Translations under genes and position numbers: made by a program | Part shown: positions 41,901 through 51,640 of the stretch, piece by piece | Layout of the letters: each line of letters starts with the position of its first letter | How positions within the stretch are numbered: the stretch's first letter is position 1 | From: Promicromonospora sp. Populi | Lineage (GTDB): Bacteria > Actinomycetota > Actinomycetes > Actinomycetales > Cellulomonadaceae | Reading direction: 5' to 3' | Assembly (NCBI RefSeq): GCF_041081105.1 | Contig: NZ_CP163528.1 | Span: 2,418,001 to 2,482,000 of the forward strand | Length of the DNA stretch: 64,000 nucleotides | Notes under the pieces: generated by a model | Seen by the model: only the letters and a program-made list of their open reading frames with translations | What the model was told of the DNA's origin: nothing | Databases searched by the model: none

Positions 41901-44667
41901 AGGAGATCCGGTTGGCGCCGAAGTTCCCGGCGCTTCCCGTGGCCGTGTACGCATCGATCTGCGCGAGGTCGCCCGAGCGCAGGGTCAGCCGCTCGTAGTC
42001 GGACCCGCTCATCCCGACGAACACGCCGGTCCGGCTGCCCCGGAGGGAGTCGGGTGCGATGCCCGCGTCCTCCAGCGCCTCCCAGGCCGTCTCGAGCAGC
42101 AGGCGGTGCTGCGGATCGATCTTGACCGCCTCGGCGTCAGGGATGCCGAACAGGCCGGCGTCGAACCGCCGTATCCCGCCCAGGGCGCCGAGGTGTCGGG
42201 AGTAGGTACGGCCGGGCGCGCCGGGGAGGGGGTCGAAGACGGAACCGAGGTCCCACCGGTCCTCCGGCACGTCGACGACGCCGGACCGCCCCTGGACGAG
42301 GAGGTCCCAGAACGCCTCGGGTCCCTGTACCCCGCCAGGGAAGCGGCAGCCGATGCCGATGACCGCTATGGGCTCGGTGCGCGGGTCGGTGTGTGTGCCT
42401 GAGTGTGTGCCTGAGTGTGTGCCTGAGTCTGTGCCTGTTCCGGCGCGCGGGTCGGCCGCACCGGCAGGAGCGGGCGCTCGGCCGAGGTCTGGGGTCTCGG
42501 CGAGCGCGGCCGCGTCCGGGGACTCCCCGGCCAGCGCCGCGGCCACGGCGCTGATCGATCCGTGCTCCCACGCGAACGTCGGGGGGACGTCCGTGCCGAG
42601 CCAGTCCGACAGGATCCCGGCGATCATGACCGCCCGCACGCTGTCCAGGCCGAGGTCGGCCAGGTCGGCCCCGGCGTCGACCTTGGTGAGGTCCAGCCCG
42701 CTGTGCTCGGCGACCAGGTGGCGCAGGCGGTCCTCGATCTCGTTGGCCGTCGGTGGGGTTGGTGTCGCCGCGGTGGGTGTCGCTGCTGTTGATGTCGCTG
42801 CGGCGGACGGCGCTGCGGCGGGCGTGCCGGTCGGGAGGCCGGCGCCCGCAGGGGCCCGGTCGTCCGAGGTGGCCGGTTCGGGAGCGGTCGGCTCGCCGGC
42901 CAGCACGCCGGCCGGTTCCCCGGCTCGCTCGCCAGCCAGTTCGCCGGCCAGCTCGCTGGCTAGTTCGCCGGCCAGGTACGACGCCTTGGTGTCGCGACGG
43001 CGGATCTTGCCGCTCGACGTGACGGGAAGGCTCCGCCGGGGCACCAGGACGAGCTCGTGGACCGGGATCCGGTGCTCGCGCAGCACGGCCCGGCGCACGA
43101 CCGCGGCGATCTCCTGCCGGGCGACAGGATCCTTCAGCGGAGCGGGCGGCACCTCCTGGACGACGACGAGCACCTCGCTCCCATCATGTTCGACGGAGAA
43201 CGCCGCGGTACGCAGCGCAGCCAGAGCGGGGTGGCTCTCCACGCTCGTCGCCTCCACGTCCTGGGGATAGACGTTGCGGCCGGTGAAGATCATCAGGTCG
43301 CTGGCCCGACCGGTGACGAAGAGCTCGCCGTCGATCAGCGCGCCGAGGTCACCCGTGTCCAGGTACGGCCCTTCACCGGTGGCAAGGTGGTTGGCGAAGG
43401 TCTGCGCGGTCCGCTCGGCGTCGTCGAAATACCCAGCGGCGACAGCCGCGCCCTGCACCCAGAGGCGACCGACACCGCCGTCGGCGACCGGCAGCAAGGT
43501 CGCCTCGTCGACCAGGACTACCTCGACCCCGGGTCCGACCTGGCCGCTGCTGACGAGCCGGAGCGTCGCCTCGTCGCCCGATCGCGGCCGCATCAGCCCC
43601 TCACCCAGACCGGGCTCGGAGACCTCCCGGATCACCGGCTCCCCGCCGGATCTCGCGCCGGACTTGGCGCCGGAGACTACGAGCGTGCCCTCCGCAAGGC
43701 CGTAGCACGGCTGGAACGCCTCCTTGCGGAACCCGGCGCTCGCGAACCGCTCGGCGAACCGGTCGATCACCTCGGCGCGGACCGGCTCGGCACCGTTGAG
43801 CGCGTGGGTCCAGGTAGACAGGTCGAGCTGGGCGCGGACCTCGTCGGACACCCGGTGCACACACAGGTCGTAGGCGAAGCTGGGCCCGGAGCTGTGCGTG
43901 GCCCGGAGCCGGGAGATGGTCTGGAGCCACACCGCAGGGTCACGGATGAACGAGGCGGGCGCCATGAGCACCGACTCCATGCGGCCGTACAGCGGAAAGA
44001 CGATCCCGCCGATGAGGCCCATGTCGTGGTAAGGCGGGACCCAGGTGACACACACGCTGTCGGCGTCGATCTTGAACGTCTCGCAGGCGGTCACGGAGTT
44101 CGCCAGCAGGTTCGCGTGGGTCACCATCACGCCCTTAGGGGCCGCCGTCGACCCGGAGGTGTACTGGAGGAACGCCACGTCGCCCGGAGCGACGTCGGGC
44201 GGGCGCCAGCCGCGCTCCCGGCCGTCGGCGGGAGCCGCGCCGACGTCGAGCAGGGTTACCCCTGGCATCCCGTCGACACTTCCCGCGGGAAGGTCTGCGT
44301 CAGTGACGACGATGCGGGCCCGGGAGTCCGCGACGATGGACTCGATCCGGCGCAGGTGGCGAGTGGCCGTCGGCGGGTAGGCCGGCACCGCGACGAGGCC
44401 GGCGTAGAGACAGCCGTAGAAGTAGGTGACGTAGTCCAGGCCCGGTGACGTCATCAGGAGCACGCGGTCACCCGGTTCCGCGGACTCGGACAGCGTGACA
44501 GCGACGGCCCGGGCACGGGCGTCGAGCTCGCCGTACGTCATGGACGTGTCCTCGGGCTCGGCGCCCCGGACGAATGTCAAGAACCGGTAACCCACCCGGT
44601 CGGGCTCATCCTGCGCACGCCGACGCAGGAGATCCACGACAGTCTTGAGATGCTCGTGCGAGTCCAT
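38989..44667 (-). CDS. Type I polyketide synthase, FAAL-ACP-KS-AT-ACP
   Basis: An 1892-residue synthase. A fatty acyl-AMP ligase (about 1-590; FLQYTSGSTAAPKGVMVTHA, GPYLDTGDLG, GRNVYPQDVEA) activates a free fatty acid. ACP1 carries Ser in LGLDSVRAVM (about 674). The KS (about 768-1200) has VDTACSSSLVAAHL (Cys about 936), EAHGTGTPLGDPIEV and NIGHLEAAAGIAG. The AT (about 1300-1600) has GHSVGA (about 1393) and AFHSHHMD, but GQGSQ is replaced by GHGLP. ACP2 has LGLTSFMVVEL (about 1815). There is no KR, DH, ER or TE, so the expected product is a beta-ketoacyl-ACP. Linkers hold GTHSGTH, ELAGELAGE, ATSTAATP and GPAGPAGP repeats. ATG 44667 follows AGGTGG. First gene of the operon. Confidence 0.9.
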   Translation of the reverse strand: MDSHEHLKTVVDLLRRRAQDEPDRVGYRFLTFVRGAEPEDTSMTYGELDARARAVAVTLSESAEPGDRVLLMTSPGLDYVTYFYGCLYAGLVAVPAYPPTATRHLRRIESIVADSRARIVVTDADLPAGSVDGMPGVTLLDVGAAPADGRERGWRPPDVAPGDVAFLQYTSGSTAAPKGVMVTHANLLANSVTACETFKIDADSVCVTWVPPYHDMGLIGGIVFPLYGRMESVLMAPASFIRDPAVWLQTISRLRATHSSGPSFAYDLCVHRVSDEVRAQLDLSTWTHALNGAEPVRAEVIDRFAERFASAGFRKEAFQPCYGLAEGTLVVSGAKSGARSGGEPVIREVSEPGLGEGLMRPRSGDEATLRLVSSGQVGPGVEVVLVDEATLLPVADGGVGRLWVQGAAVAAGYFDDAERTAQTFANHLATGEGPYLDTGDLGALIDGELFVTGRASDLMIFTGRNVYPQDVEATSVESHPALAALRTAAFSVEHDGSEVLVVVQEVPPAPLKDPVARQEIAAVVRRAVLREHRIPVHELVLVPRRSLPVTSSGKIRRRDTKASYLAGELASELAGELAGERAGEPAGVLAGEPTAPEPATSDDRAPAGAGLPTGTPAAAPSAAATSTAATPTAATPTPPTANEIEDRLRHLVAEHSGLDLTKVDAGADLADLGLDSVRAVMIAGILSDWLGTDVPPTFAWEHGSISAVAAALAGESPDAAALAETPDLGRAPAPAGAADPRAGTGTDSGTHSGTHSGTHTDPRTEPIAVIGIGCRFPGGVQGPEAFWDLLVQGRSGVVDVPEDRWDLGSVFDPLPGAPGRTYSRHLGALGGIRRFDAGLFGIPDAEAVKIDPQHRLLLETAWEALEDAGIAPDSLRGSRTGVFVGMSGSDYERLTLRSGDLAQIDAYTATGSAGNFGANRISYTFGLTGPSLVVDTACSSSLVAAHLAVQSLRSGEVDSALVGGVNLVLTPDSTVALSQGRMLSPEGACKAFDASADGYVRGDGCGVVVLRRLSDVGPDDRVVGVIRGSAVNQDGRSNGLTAPSGNAQQAVVRAALDAARVTSDEVGYVEAHGTGTPLGDPIEVRALAAALGTADRPRPLPIGSVKTNIGHLEAAAGIAGLVKVLLAVERGMIPRHLNLTTPSPHIAWDELGVTVPGNSVRWADPVRVAGVSSFGFGGTNAHVVVQSPPARSSAGVATGTPALSTADTPADTPEPVVVKLSGADDAAVRATAVRLAERVSVSLADGTSDAERLRGFAWAAGAGRADLAVRSAVVAESGPELLSGLLRVAIGDGDLNRVVGSPPRVAFLAPGHGLPVAGCLAGLYGRVPVITEVIDSLGGPAELPLSVLVTNDRSATEALASTHVTQPALYAAAVALGAWWRSAGVEPSMVLGHSVGAYAAAALAGVFSVEDGYRLVTERGRLMADDAPEGAMVLLRCRPEDLAGLGPLVSGAVEVAVHNSPHDTVVSGDPDGVAEVLETMARRDVRGIRLGVNRAFHSHHMDPVLDGLRAAFDRVQLRLPAVPMVSDATGELVGPEVATSDYWVRHTREPVQFGAALGAARAAGARVVLELGPGGLLPLLDRNEAGGEAQSGSQSGVQSGMQGGSQSGTRGKAQRGRPMRGLASVSTTGPARALREAYAQYWREGGHVDWSAVTPRPAHVPQLPTYPFQGRDYWLPEAPAPAQALAPAQAPAVAPPAAVHPAGPAGPAGPAGPSDQLNGRPSDRPTNHPSDHPANHEPHGTPATAAWPPAQPDAYPAVVLPEAADRILALPADEAPLTSSVEVLELLQERLAPALGLDRPDQLDPDASLFDLGLTSFMVVELRSELERRLGREIPATVVFDHPTVRRLADHLSSGLLPSELAEGSPDDDLDALANSLTNGQVANRAIGGERA

Positions 44668-44794
44668 CCGCAGTCCACCTATCCCCTAGAGACATGGGTA
44701 GTCCCGGGGATGAAAACGACGCAGCCTCGGGCTACCGCGTCGTTGTCGATGGCCGAGCAAGATCGTATCCAGTACCTATCGTCCCATGGGGTCG

Positions 44795-44833
44795 ATTATA
44801 GGAGAAACCTGGGTGAACTCGACAAGTTCACCC
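44795..44833 (-). promoter_or_regulatory. Promoter and palindromic operator of the PKS-AfsA operon
   Basis: On the minus strand a consensus TATAAT (44800-44795) is preceded by TTGTCG (44825-44820) at 19 bases. A perfect inverted repeat, GGGTGAACT-N5-AGTTCACCC (44811-44833), covers the -35 box. A bound dimer would block RNA polymerase. The leader to ATG 44667 is about 120 bases. Which protein binds is unknown; the linked MarR or a distant TetR-type receptor are candidates. Confidence 0.6.
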
Positions 44834-44898
44834 GGAGTTGGCTCGACGTGGGCTCGTAGGAGCGGTCCGGTGCTGGCCGCGCCGTCGTCGGGCGGACG

Positions 44899-44942
44899 CA
44901 AAAGAGGCCCGGATCCGCGGAATTCCGCGGGTCCGGGCCTCT
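44899..44942 (-). terminator. Rho-independent terminator of lpdA
   Basis: Arms 44903-44920 and 44925-44942 (AGAGGCCCGGATCCGCGG and its partner) pair over 18 positions with one G-U and an AATT loop, followed on the minus strand by TTTTG. It lies 38 bases past the lpdA stop. Confidence 0.85.
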
Positions 44943-44979
44943 GACCAGGCCGACCACCCAAGGGCGGCCGAGCGACCAA

Positions 44980-46383
<1,404 letters not shown>

Positions 46384-46389
46384 GGGCCC

Positions 46390-46395
46390 AGCCTA
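46390..46395 (-). promoter_or_regulatory. Leaderless -10 box (TAGGCT) for lpdA
   Basis: On the minus strand TAGGCT ends 6 bases before ATG 46383. Confidence 0.6.
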
Positions 46396-46432
46396 TTAGC
46401 GGTATCGGATGCGTGTGACGTGACGTCCGTCT

Positions 46433-46475
46433 CGGTTCAACGAACCGGCTCGACGACTCGGTTCGACGACTCGGT
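46433..46475. repeat. Small hairpin and 13-bp tandem repeat after rnhA
   Basis: CGGTTC-AAC-GAACCG (46433-46447) can form a hairpin. It is followed by two copies of TCGACGACTCGGT (46450-46462, 46463-46475) that end at the rnhA stop. The hairpin may end rnhA transcription before lpdA. Confidence 0.5.
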
Positions 46476-46931
46476 TCAGCGGACCGAGTCCACACCCTTG
46501 TTCGCCAGCATGTCTGCGTGCTCGTTTCCCGGGTCGCCCGCGTGACCCTTCACCCAGACCCAGCTGACGTCGTGCTTCGCGACCTCGGCGTCGAGCGCCT
46601 GCCAGAGATCGACGTTCTTGACCGGCTGCTTGCTCGCCGTCTTCCACCCGTTGCGCTTCCAGCCGGCGATCCAGGTCTTCATCCCGTTCATCACGTACGA
46701 CGAGTCGACGTGGATGGTGACCGAGGTGGGCCCCTTGAGCGCCCGCAGGCCCTCGACGACGGCGGTCAGCTCCATGCGGTTGTTGGTGGTGACCTTCTCA
46801 CCGCCGAACAGCTCCTTCTCGTGCTCGCCGGAACGCAGCAGCGCGCCCCAGCCCCCCAGGCCCGGGTTCCCCTTGCAGGCGCCGTCGGTCCACATCTGCA
46901 CGGTCGGGCCTGCTGCACTCTCGCTGGTCAC
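46476..46931 (-). CDS. rnhA: Ribonuclease HI
   Basis: A 151-residue endonuclease that cuts RNA in RNA-DNA hybrids. The catalytic acids are in [11 protein letters not shown] (Asp), NNRMELTAV (Glu), [11 protein letters not shown] (Asp) and [10 protein letters not shown] (Asp); [10 protein letters not shown] supplies the metal-site His. GTG 46931 ([14 protein letters not shown]) is supported by TAGGGT 7 bases upstream; longer frames to 47489 are antisense to the next gene. Confidence 0.93.
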   Translation of the reverse strand: MTSESAAGPTVQMWTDGACKGNPGLGGWGALLRSGEHEKELFGGEKVTTNNRMELTAVVEGLRALKGPTSVTIHVDSSYVMNGMKTWIAGWKRNGWKTASKQPVKNVDLWQALDAEVAKHDVSWVWVKGHAGDPGNEHADMLANKGVDSVR

Positions 46932-46938
46932 GGGCCTC

Positions 46939-46944
46939 ACCCTA
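46939..46944 (-). promoter_or_regulatory. Leaderless -10 box (TAGGGT) for rnhA
   Basis: On the minus strand TAGGGT ends 7 bases before GTG 46931. Confidence 0.6.
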
Positions 46945-47045
46945 ACCGGCGGCGGTGGGGCCGCACGCCGAGTGTCAGTGGCTCGGCATAGCGTGTGTGA
47001 CAGGCCCCGGAAGACCGCGTTGAAGACAGCATTCGAGGAGGAACG

Positions 47046-47963
47046 ATGAAGTTCGGTTTCATCAGCAGCTTCGGCACGCTCGACGAGCACGTATCTCTCG
47101 CCGCCGAGATCGAGGACCACGGCTGGGACGGGTTCTTCACCTGGGACGCGATCAACCTGAGCGGCGAATGGGCGATGCCGGTCTACGACCCGTTCGCCGT
47201 GCTTACGGCCGCCGCTTGCGTGACGGAACGCATCACGCTTGGGGCGATGGTGTTCGCCGTACCCCGGCACCGCCCGTGGGAGCTGGCGCAGCGAGCGCTC
47301 ACCGTGGATCGGATCTCGGGCGGGCGGCTGGTACTGCCTGTCGGTGTGGGCGTCGCCGAAGATCGCGGCTTCACCTCGGTTCCGGGTCAGGCCACGAGCC
47401 TGAAGGATCGAGCAGCCCAGCTCGACGAGATCCTGGCCTGGCTCGAGAAATCCTGGTCGGGCGAGGACTTCGAGTTCCAGGGTGAGCACATCAGCACAGG
47501 ACCGTTCCGGTTTCCCGAGCCGCCGGTCAAGGGCCGGATCCCGGTCTGGCCGGTCGGCGTCTGGGACGCGGCGCGACCGCCCGTCAAGAACCTGCAGCGC
47601 GCGCTGCGTTGGGACGGGATAGTCCCGCAGCTACGCGGCACGGCGGATGATCTGACGCCGGACGACGTGGCCGGGCTGGTCGACTGGCTCAAGGCGCACC
47701 GTTCGGACGTGACTAGCGCGGGCGAACCGTCGAGCGGGGACGGACCGTCGGCCGCAGGCGAACCGGAGAACCCCCAGGACGGTCGACCGTTCGAGGTGAT
47801 CCTGCAGGGCAAGCTCTCGACCGACCCGGGCAAGGCCGCCGAACAGGTCAGCGCCATGGCGGACGCCGGGGTCACCTGGTGGATCGAGTCCTGGTGGGAC
47901 CCCACGAAGGACACCGCGGAGTCCCTCCTGGAGAAGGTGCGCCAGCGGCCGCCGGGGCGGTAG
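47046..47963 (+). CDS. LLM-class flavin-dependent oxidoreductase
   Basis: A 305-residue TIM-barrel protein of the luciferase-like monooxygenase class, using F420 or FMN. Family features are [20 protein letters not shown] at the first strand, [33 protein letters not shown] and [21 protein letters not shown] strong AGGAGG precedes ATG 47046. An acidic Ser/Gly/Pro-rich insert (about residues 220-245) is unusual. The substrate cannot be predicted. Confidence 0.85.
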   Translation: MKFGFISSFGTLDEHVSLAAEIEDHGWDGFFTWDAINLSGEWAMPVYDPFAVLTAAACVTERITLGAMVFAVPRHRPWELAQRALTVDRISGGRLVLPVGVGVAEDRGFTSVPGQATSLKDRAAQLDEILAWLEKSWSGEDFEFQGEHISTGPFRFPEPPVKGRIPVWPVGVWDAARPPVKNLQRALRWDGIVPQLRGTADDLTPDDVAGLVDWLKAHRSDVTSAGEPSSGDGPSAAGEPENPQDGRPFEVILQGKLSTDPGKAAEQVSAMADAGVTWWIESWWDPTKDTAESLLEKVRQRPPGR

Positions 47964-47981
47964 CACCGCCCCCCTTACGAC

Positions 47982-48019
47982 ACGACCGCGCGGACACCGT
48001 TCGGTGTCCGGGCGGTCGT
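47982..48019. terminator. Bidirectional hairpin between LLM oxidoreductase and leuD
   Basis: Arms 47982-47999 (ACGACCGCGCGGACACCG) and 48002-48019 pair over 18 positions with one mismatch and a TT loop. No T-tract. Confidence 0.6.
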
Positions 48020-48110
48020 GCAATGTCCGGGCGGTCGTGCGTCAGGTCTCTGTGCGTCAGGTCTCTGTGCGTCAGGTCTCTGTGCGTCAGGTCTCTGTGC
48101 GTCAGACTCT
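48005..48110. repeat. 17-bp duplication and 15-bp tandem array
   Basis: TGTCCGGGCGGTCGTGC occurs at 48005-48021 and 48024-48040. It runs into four perfect copies of GTGCGTCAGGTCTCT (48037-48096) and a degenerate 14-bp fifth copy (to 48110). The array fills the gap between the convergent LLM oxidoreductase and leuD genes. The units are contiguous without spacers, so this is not CRISPR. Confidence 0.9.
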
Positions 48111-48144
48111 GTGCGCGCTCGGAGCCGCTGATCGACCGCGCAGG

Positions 48145-48780
48145 TCAGACTGGGCGCGCCGCCTCGATCTCGACCGACGGCAGGTGCCGGGCCGGCAGCG
48201 TCTTCGGACGCCACGACTCCCGGGTCTCCTCGAACGCCGCGATCTTGTCGGCCTGCTGCAGGGTGAGCCCGATGTCGTCGAGACCCTCCATGAGCCGCCA
48301 CCGCGTGTAGTCGTCGATCTGGAACGGCACGGTGACGTCGTCGGCCGTGGCGGTCTTGGCCTCCAGGTCGACGGTCACCTCGGTGCCGGGCTTGGTCTCG
48401 AGGATCTTCCACAGGATCTCGATGTCCTCGGGCGAGACGATGCCCGTCACCAGGCCCTGCTTGCCCGAGTTGCCACGGAAGATGTCCGCGAACCGCGAGG
48501 ACAGGACTACCCGGAAGCCGTAGTCCTTGAGCGCCCAGACAGCGTGCTCACGCGAGGACCCGGTACCGAAATCCGGCCCGGCCACGAGCACCGACCCGGC
48601 GGAGTACGCCTCCTGGTTCAGCACGAACGACGGGTCGCCCCGCCACGCAGCGAACAGTGCGTCCTCGAACCCGGTGCGCGTGACCCGCTTGAGGTATACG
48701 GCGGGGATGATCTGGTCGGTGTCGACGTTGCTGCGCCGCAGCGGGACGCCGACGCCGGTGTGGGTGGTGATCTTCTCCAT
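48145..48780 (-). CDS. leuD: 3-isopropylmalate dehydratase, small subunit
   Basis: The swivelling domain of isopropylmalate isomerase in leucine synthesis; 211 residues. Family motifs are [20 protein letters not shown] at the start and [20 protein letters not shown] in the middle. ATG 48780 has GAGGAG eight bases upstream, 14 bases after the leuC stop, so leuC-leuD form one operon. Downstream is a tandem-repeat region rather than murA. Confidence 0.95.
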   Translation of the reverse strand: MEKITTHTGVGVPLRRSNVDTDQIIPAVYLKRVTRTGFEDALFAAWRGDPSFVLNQEAYSAGSVLVAGPDFGTGSSREHAVWALKDYGFRVVLSSRFADIFRGNSGKQGLVTGIVSPEDIEILWKILETKPGTEVTVDLEAKTATADDVTVPFQIDDYTRWRLMEGLDDIGLTLQQADKIAAFEETRESWRPKTLPARHLPSVEIEAARPV

Positions 48781-48794
48781 GATCAGTGCTCCTC

Positions 48795-50351
48795 TCAGCG
48801 CAGCGCGGGCTGGCCGGCGGCGGACCCGACCGGAGCGGACCCGATCGCTACGGGAATGGGCAGGTCGACGACGGACTCGCCCAGCGGGGACGCGCCCACG
48901 CCGTCGAGCGGCGAACCGTCGAACGTGGTGATGTCGATGGCGTCGGGCAGGTCCAGGTCGCTGACGCTGGACAGGGTGCCCCGGATCGCAGTCGCCGCTG
49001 CGACCAGCGGCGAGACCAGGTGGGTGCGGCCGCCCTTGCCCTGCCGCCCCTCGAAGTTGCGGTTCGACGTGGAGGCCGACCGCTCCCCCGGCGCGAGCTG
49101 GTCCGGGTTCATACCCAGGCACATGGAGCAGCCGGCGTTGCGCCACTCGGCGCCGAACTCCTTGAAGATCACGTCGAGGCCCTCGGCCTCAGCCTGCAGT
49201 CGCACCCGCGCCGAGGACGGAACCACCAGCACGCGCAGGGACTCGGCCTTCTGCCGGCCCTTGACCACCTTCGCGACCGACCGCAGGTCCTCGATGCGCC
49301 CGTTGGTGCAGGAGCCGATGAACACCGTGTCGACGCTGATGTCGCGCAGCGGCGTCCCGGCGGTCAGGCCCATGTACTCCAGCGCCTTGGCGGCGGTCTC
49401 GCGCTCGCCCTCGTCGGCGATGTCCGCCGGCACGGGCACGGACGCCGACAGCGGCAGCCCCTGGCCGGGGTTGGTGCCCCAGGTGACAAACGGCTCGAGG
49501 TCGGCCGCATCGAGGACTACCTCGACGTCGAACTCCGCGTCGTCGTCGGACCGCAGGGTCTTCCAGTACTCGACGGCGGCGTCCCAGTCCGCGCCCTCGG
49601 GCGCGTGCGGGCGGCCCTTGAGGTACTCAAAAGTGGTCTCGTCCGGGGCGATCATGCCCGCGCGGGCACCGGCCTCGATCGACATGTTGCAGATGGTCAT
49701 CCGGGCTTCCATGGAGAGCGCACGGATGGCCTCGCCGCGGTACTCGAGCACGTAGCCCTGGCCGCCGCCCGTGCCGATCTTGGCGATGATCGCCAGGATG
49801 ATGTCCTTGGAGGTCGCCCCGGCGGGCAGCGTCCCGTTCACGGTGATCGCCATGGTCTTGAAGGGCGCGAGCGGCAGCGTCTGGGTGGCGAGCACGTGCT
49901 CTACCTCGGACGTGCCGATGCCGAACGCGAGCGCGCCGAACGCGCCGTGCGTGGACGTGTGCGAGTCGCCGCACACCACGGTGAGGCCAGGCATGGTCAG
50001 CCCGAGCTGCGGTCCCACCTGGTGGACGATGCCCTGGTCCGCGTCGCCGAGGCTGTGCAGCCGGACGCCGAACTCCTTGGCGTTGTTGCGCAGCGTCTCG
50101 ATCTGCGTGCGGCTCGTCACGTCGGCGATCGGCCGGTCGATGTCGAGCGTCGGTGTGTTGTGGTCCTCGGTAGCGATGGTGAGGTCGGGCCTCCGCACCG
50201 GCCGTCCGGCGAGGCGGAGCCCCTCAAACGCCTGCGGGCTCGTGACCTCGTGCACCAGGTGCAGGTCGATGTAGAGAAGATCAGGCGAGCCGTCCTCGCC
50301 TCGACGCACCAGGTGCGCTTCCCAGACCTTCTCTGCCAGCGTGCCGGCCAT
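48795..50351 (-). CDS. leuC: 3-isopropylmalate dehydratase, large subunit
   Basis: The iron-sulfur catalytic subunit: interconverts 2- and 3-isopropylmalate. The 4Fe-4S cysteines lie in [13 protein letters not shown] and in [32 protein letters not shown] and [17 protein letters not shown] are family signatures. 518 residues, somewhat long because of a C-terminal Ala/Gly/Pro tail and a short insert before SLSASVP. ATG 50351 has GGGAGG upstream. It is divergent from the IclR gene, its probable regulator. Confidence 0.95.
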   Translation of the reverse strand: MAGTLAEKVWEAHLVRRGEDGSPDLLYIDLHLVHEVTSPQAFEGLRLAGRPVRRPDLTIATEDHNTPTLDIDRPIADVTSRTQIETLRNNAKEFGVRLHSLGDADQGIVHQVGPQLGLTMPGLTVVCGDSHTSTHGAFGALAFGIGTSEVEHVLATQTLPLAPFKTMAITVNGTLPAGATSKDIILAIIAKIGTGGGQGYVLEYRGEAIRALSMEARMTICNMSIEAGARAGMIAPDETTFEYLKGRPHAPEGADWDAAVEYWKTLRSDDDAEFDVEVVLDAADLEPFVTWGTNPGQGLPLSASVPVPADIADEGERETAAKALEYMGLTAGTPLRDISVDTVFIGSCTNGRIEDLRSVAKVVKGRQKAESLRVLVVPSSARVRLQAEAEGLDVIFKEFGAEWRNAGCSMCLGMNPDQLAPGERSASTSNRNFEGRQGKGGRTHLVSPLVAAATAIRGTLSSVSDLDLPDAIDITTFDGSPLDGVGASPLGESVVDLPIPVAIGSAPVGSAAGQPALR

Positions 50352-50374
50352 GGCGGATCGCCTCCCTGTTAAAA

Positions 50375-50414
50375 AACTGCCCTGTCAAAACTGCCCGTCA
50401 GAACTACGTGTCAG
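50375..50414. promoter_or_regulatory. Three direct repeats between leuC and the IclR gene
   Basis: AACTGCCCTGTCAA (50375-50388), AACTGCCCGTCAG (50389-50401) and AACTACGTGTCAG (50402-50414) follow each other directly. They sit 24 bases upstream of leuC and just outside the IclR promoter, so they are candidate binding sites for the IclR regulator. Confidence 0.5.
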
Positions 50415-50434
50415 AAACAACTTCGGGCCTCGAC

Positions 50435-50464
50435 TTGCAATCTCACGTTCCGAGACGGCAATAT
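50435..50464 (+). promoter_or_regulatory. Promoter of the IclR gene
   Basis: TTGCAA (50435-50440) and CAATAT (50459-50464) are 18 bases apart; CAATAT ends 6 bases before ATG 50471, giving a leaderless transcript. Confidence 0.5.
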
Positions 50465-50470
50465 CGCGGT

Positions 50471-51190
50471 ATGGACGATACTAGCGGAGTCGGCGTCTTG
50501 GACAAGGCGGCATCCGTACTCGGGGCGCTCGAGGCCGGCCCGGCCACCCTGGCGCAGCTCGTCTCTTCGACCGGCCTGGCCCGCCCGACGGCGCACCGCC
50601 TGGCCGTAGCGCTTGAGCACCACCGACTCGTTGCCCGCGACATGCAGGGCCGTTTTGTGCTGGGTCCGCGCCTCAACGAGCTGGCCACGGCCGCCGGCGA
50701 GGACCGCCTGCTGGCAGCCGCGAACCCCGTGCTCATCGCGCTGCGCGACCACACGGGTGAGAGCGCTCAGCTCTATCGCCGGCAGGGTGACCACCGCGTG
50801 TGCGTCGCCGCGGCCGAGCGTCCGGTAGGCCTGCGCGACTCGATCCCCGTTGGCGCAACGCTCAGCATGAGCGCCGGCTCCGCGGCGCACGTGCTCCTCG
50901 CCTGGGAGGAGCCGGACCGCCTGCACCGCGGTCTGCGCGACGCGACCTTCACGGCCACGATCCTCTCCGGCGTCCGACGCCGCGGCTGGGCCCAGTCGGT
51001 CTCGGAGCGCGAGCTCGGCGTGGCGTCGGTCTCGGCGCCGGTCCGCGGGCCGTCGGGCCGGGTTGTGGCCGCCGTCAGCGTCTCGGGGCCCGTGGAGCGG
51101 CTCTCCCGGCAGCCCGGCCGGCTGCACTCGGCCGCCGTCGTCGCCGCGGCCAACAAGCTCACCGAGGTTCTGCACCGGTCCGGCGAGTAA
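50471..51190 (+). CDS. ndgR: IclR-family regulator, NdgR type
   Basis: A 239-residue regulator: winged helix (GPATLAQLVSSTGLARPTAH, RLAVALEHHRLVARDMQGRF) followed by the IclR effector domain (RDHTGESAQLYRRQGDHRVC, SMSAGSAAHVLLAWEE). In Streptomyces and other actinobacteria the IclR gene divergent from leuCD is NdgR/LtbR, which controls leuCD and amino-acid metabolism. The position here is the same, so the symbol is given on synteny. ATG 50471 is supported by the CAATAT box. Confidence 0.85.
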   Translation: MDDTSGVGVLDKAASVLGALEAGPATLAQLVSSTGLARPTAHRLAVALEHHRLVARDMQGRFVLGPRLNELATAAGEDRLLAAANPVLIALRDHTGESAQLYRRQGDHRVCVAAAERPVGLRDSIPVGATLSMSAGSAAHVLLAWEEPDRLHRGLRDATFTATILSGVRRRGWAQSVSERELGVASVSAPVRGPSGRVVAAVSVSGPVERLSRQPGRLHSAAVVAAANKLTEVLHRSGE

Positions 51191-51383
51191 TCCTCTGCCG
51201 CTTGGCCCGTACTGCTTGCCCGGGCGGGCATTGCCGTGCACACCCGGTGTGCGGCCGGTGAGCGGTCCGTGAGTGTTGGCTCGCCACGCCGAGCCAGGTG
51301 ATTCCCCAGGTCGGGGTCCTGTCAGTACCCTCATTCGAGACGTGTGCACACCAGGGGCGCACGCGTACGTCGTGAGGAATCTG

Positions 51384-51566
51384 ATGCCACCTAGGGTGAG
51401 GCTCATCATCATCTGGGTCGTGGTGATCTTCTTGCTGTACTCGGTCATCAACGATCCCGAACGCTCCGCCGACGTCGTGCTTGCCCTCTGGGATGTCATC
51501 TGGGGCGCAATCGCGAACATCGGCAGGTTCTTCGAGGAGCTCTTCACCGGGTCCATCGGCCGCTGA
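51384..51566 (+). CDS. Small single-span membrane protein, unknown function
   Basis: A 60-residue protein, MPPRVRLIIIWVVVIFLLYS then VINDPERSADVVLALWDVIW, with one membrane helix and an amphipathic tail (IGRFFEELFTG). Such short proteins next to a PH-domain gene are conserved in many Micrococcales; function is unknown. ATG 51384 has GAGG at seven bases; GTG 51372 is an alternative adding four residues. The preceding 190 bases hold no other gene that I can support. Confidence 0.65.
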   Translation: MPPRVRLIIIWVVVIFLLYSVINDPERSADVVLALWDVIWGAIANIGRFFEELFTGSIGR

Positions 51567-51640
51567 CGACGTAAGGTCGGCGACGAGCAGGGTCGGCGAC
51601 GAGACCGGCCAATCCGAACGCACCCCCCGGGGAGACCCGC

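Noticed and set aside
40030..42402. 790-codon plus-strand open frame
   Set aside because: Antisense to the KS-AT part of the PKS, whose motifs are unambiguous.
44650..44859. 69-codon frame upstream of the PKS
   Set aside because: Covers the PKS promoter and operator, has no ribosome site and no recognisable sequence.
48037..48110. Possible CRISPR-like array
   Set aside because: The 15-bp units are contiguous without unique spacers, and there are no cas genes.
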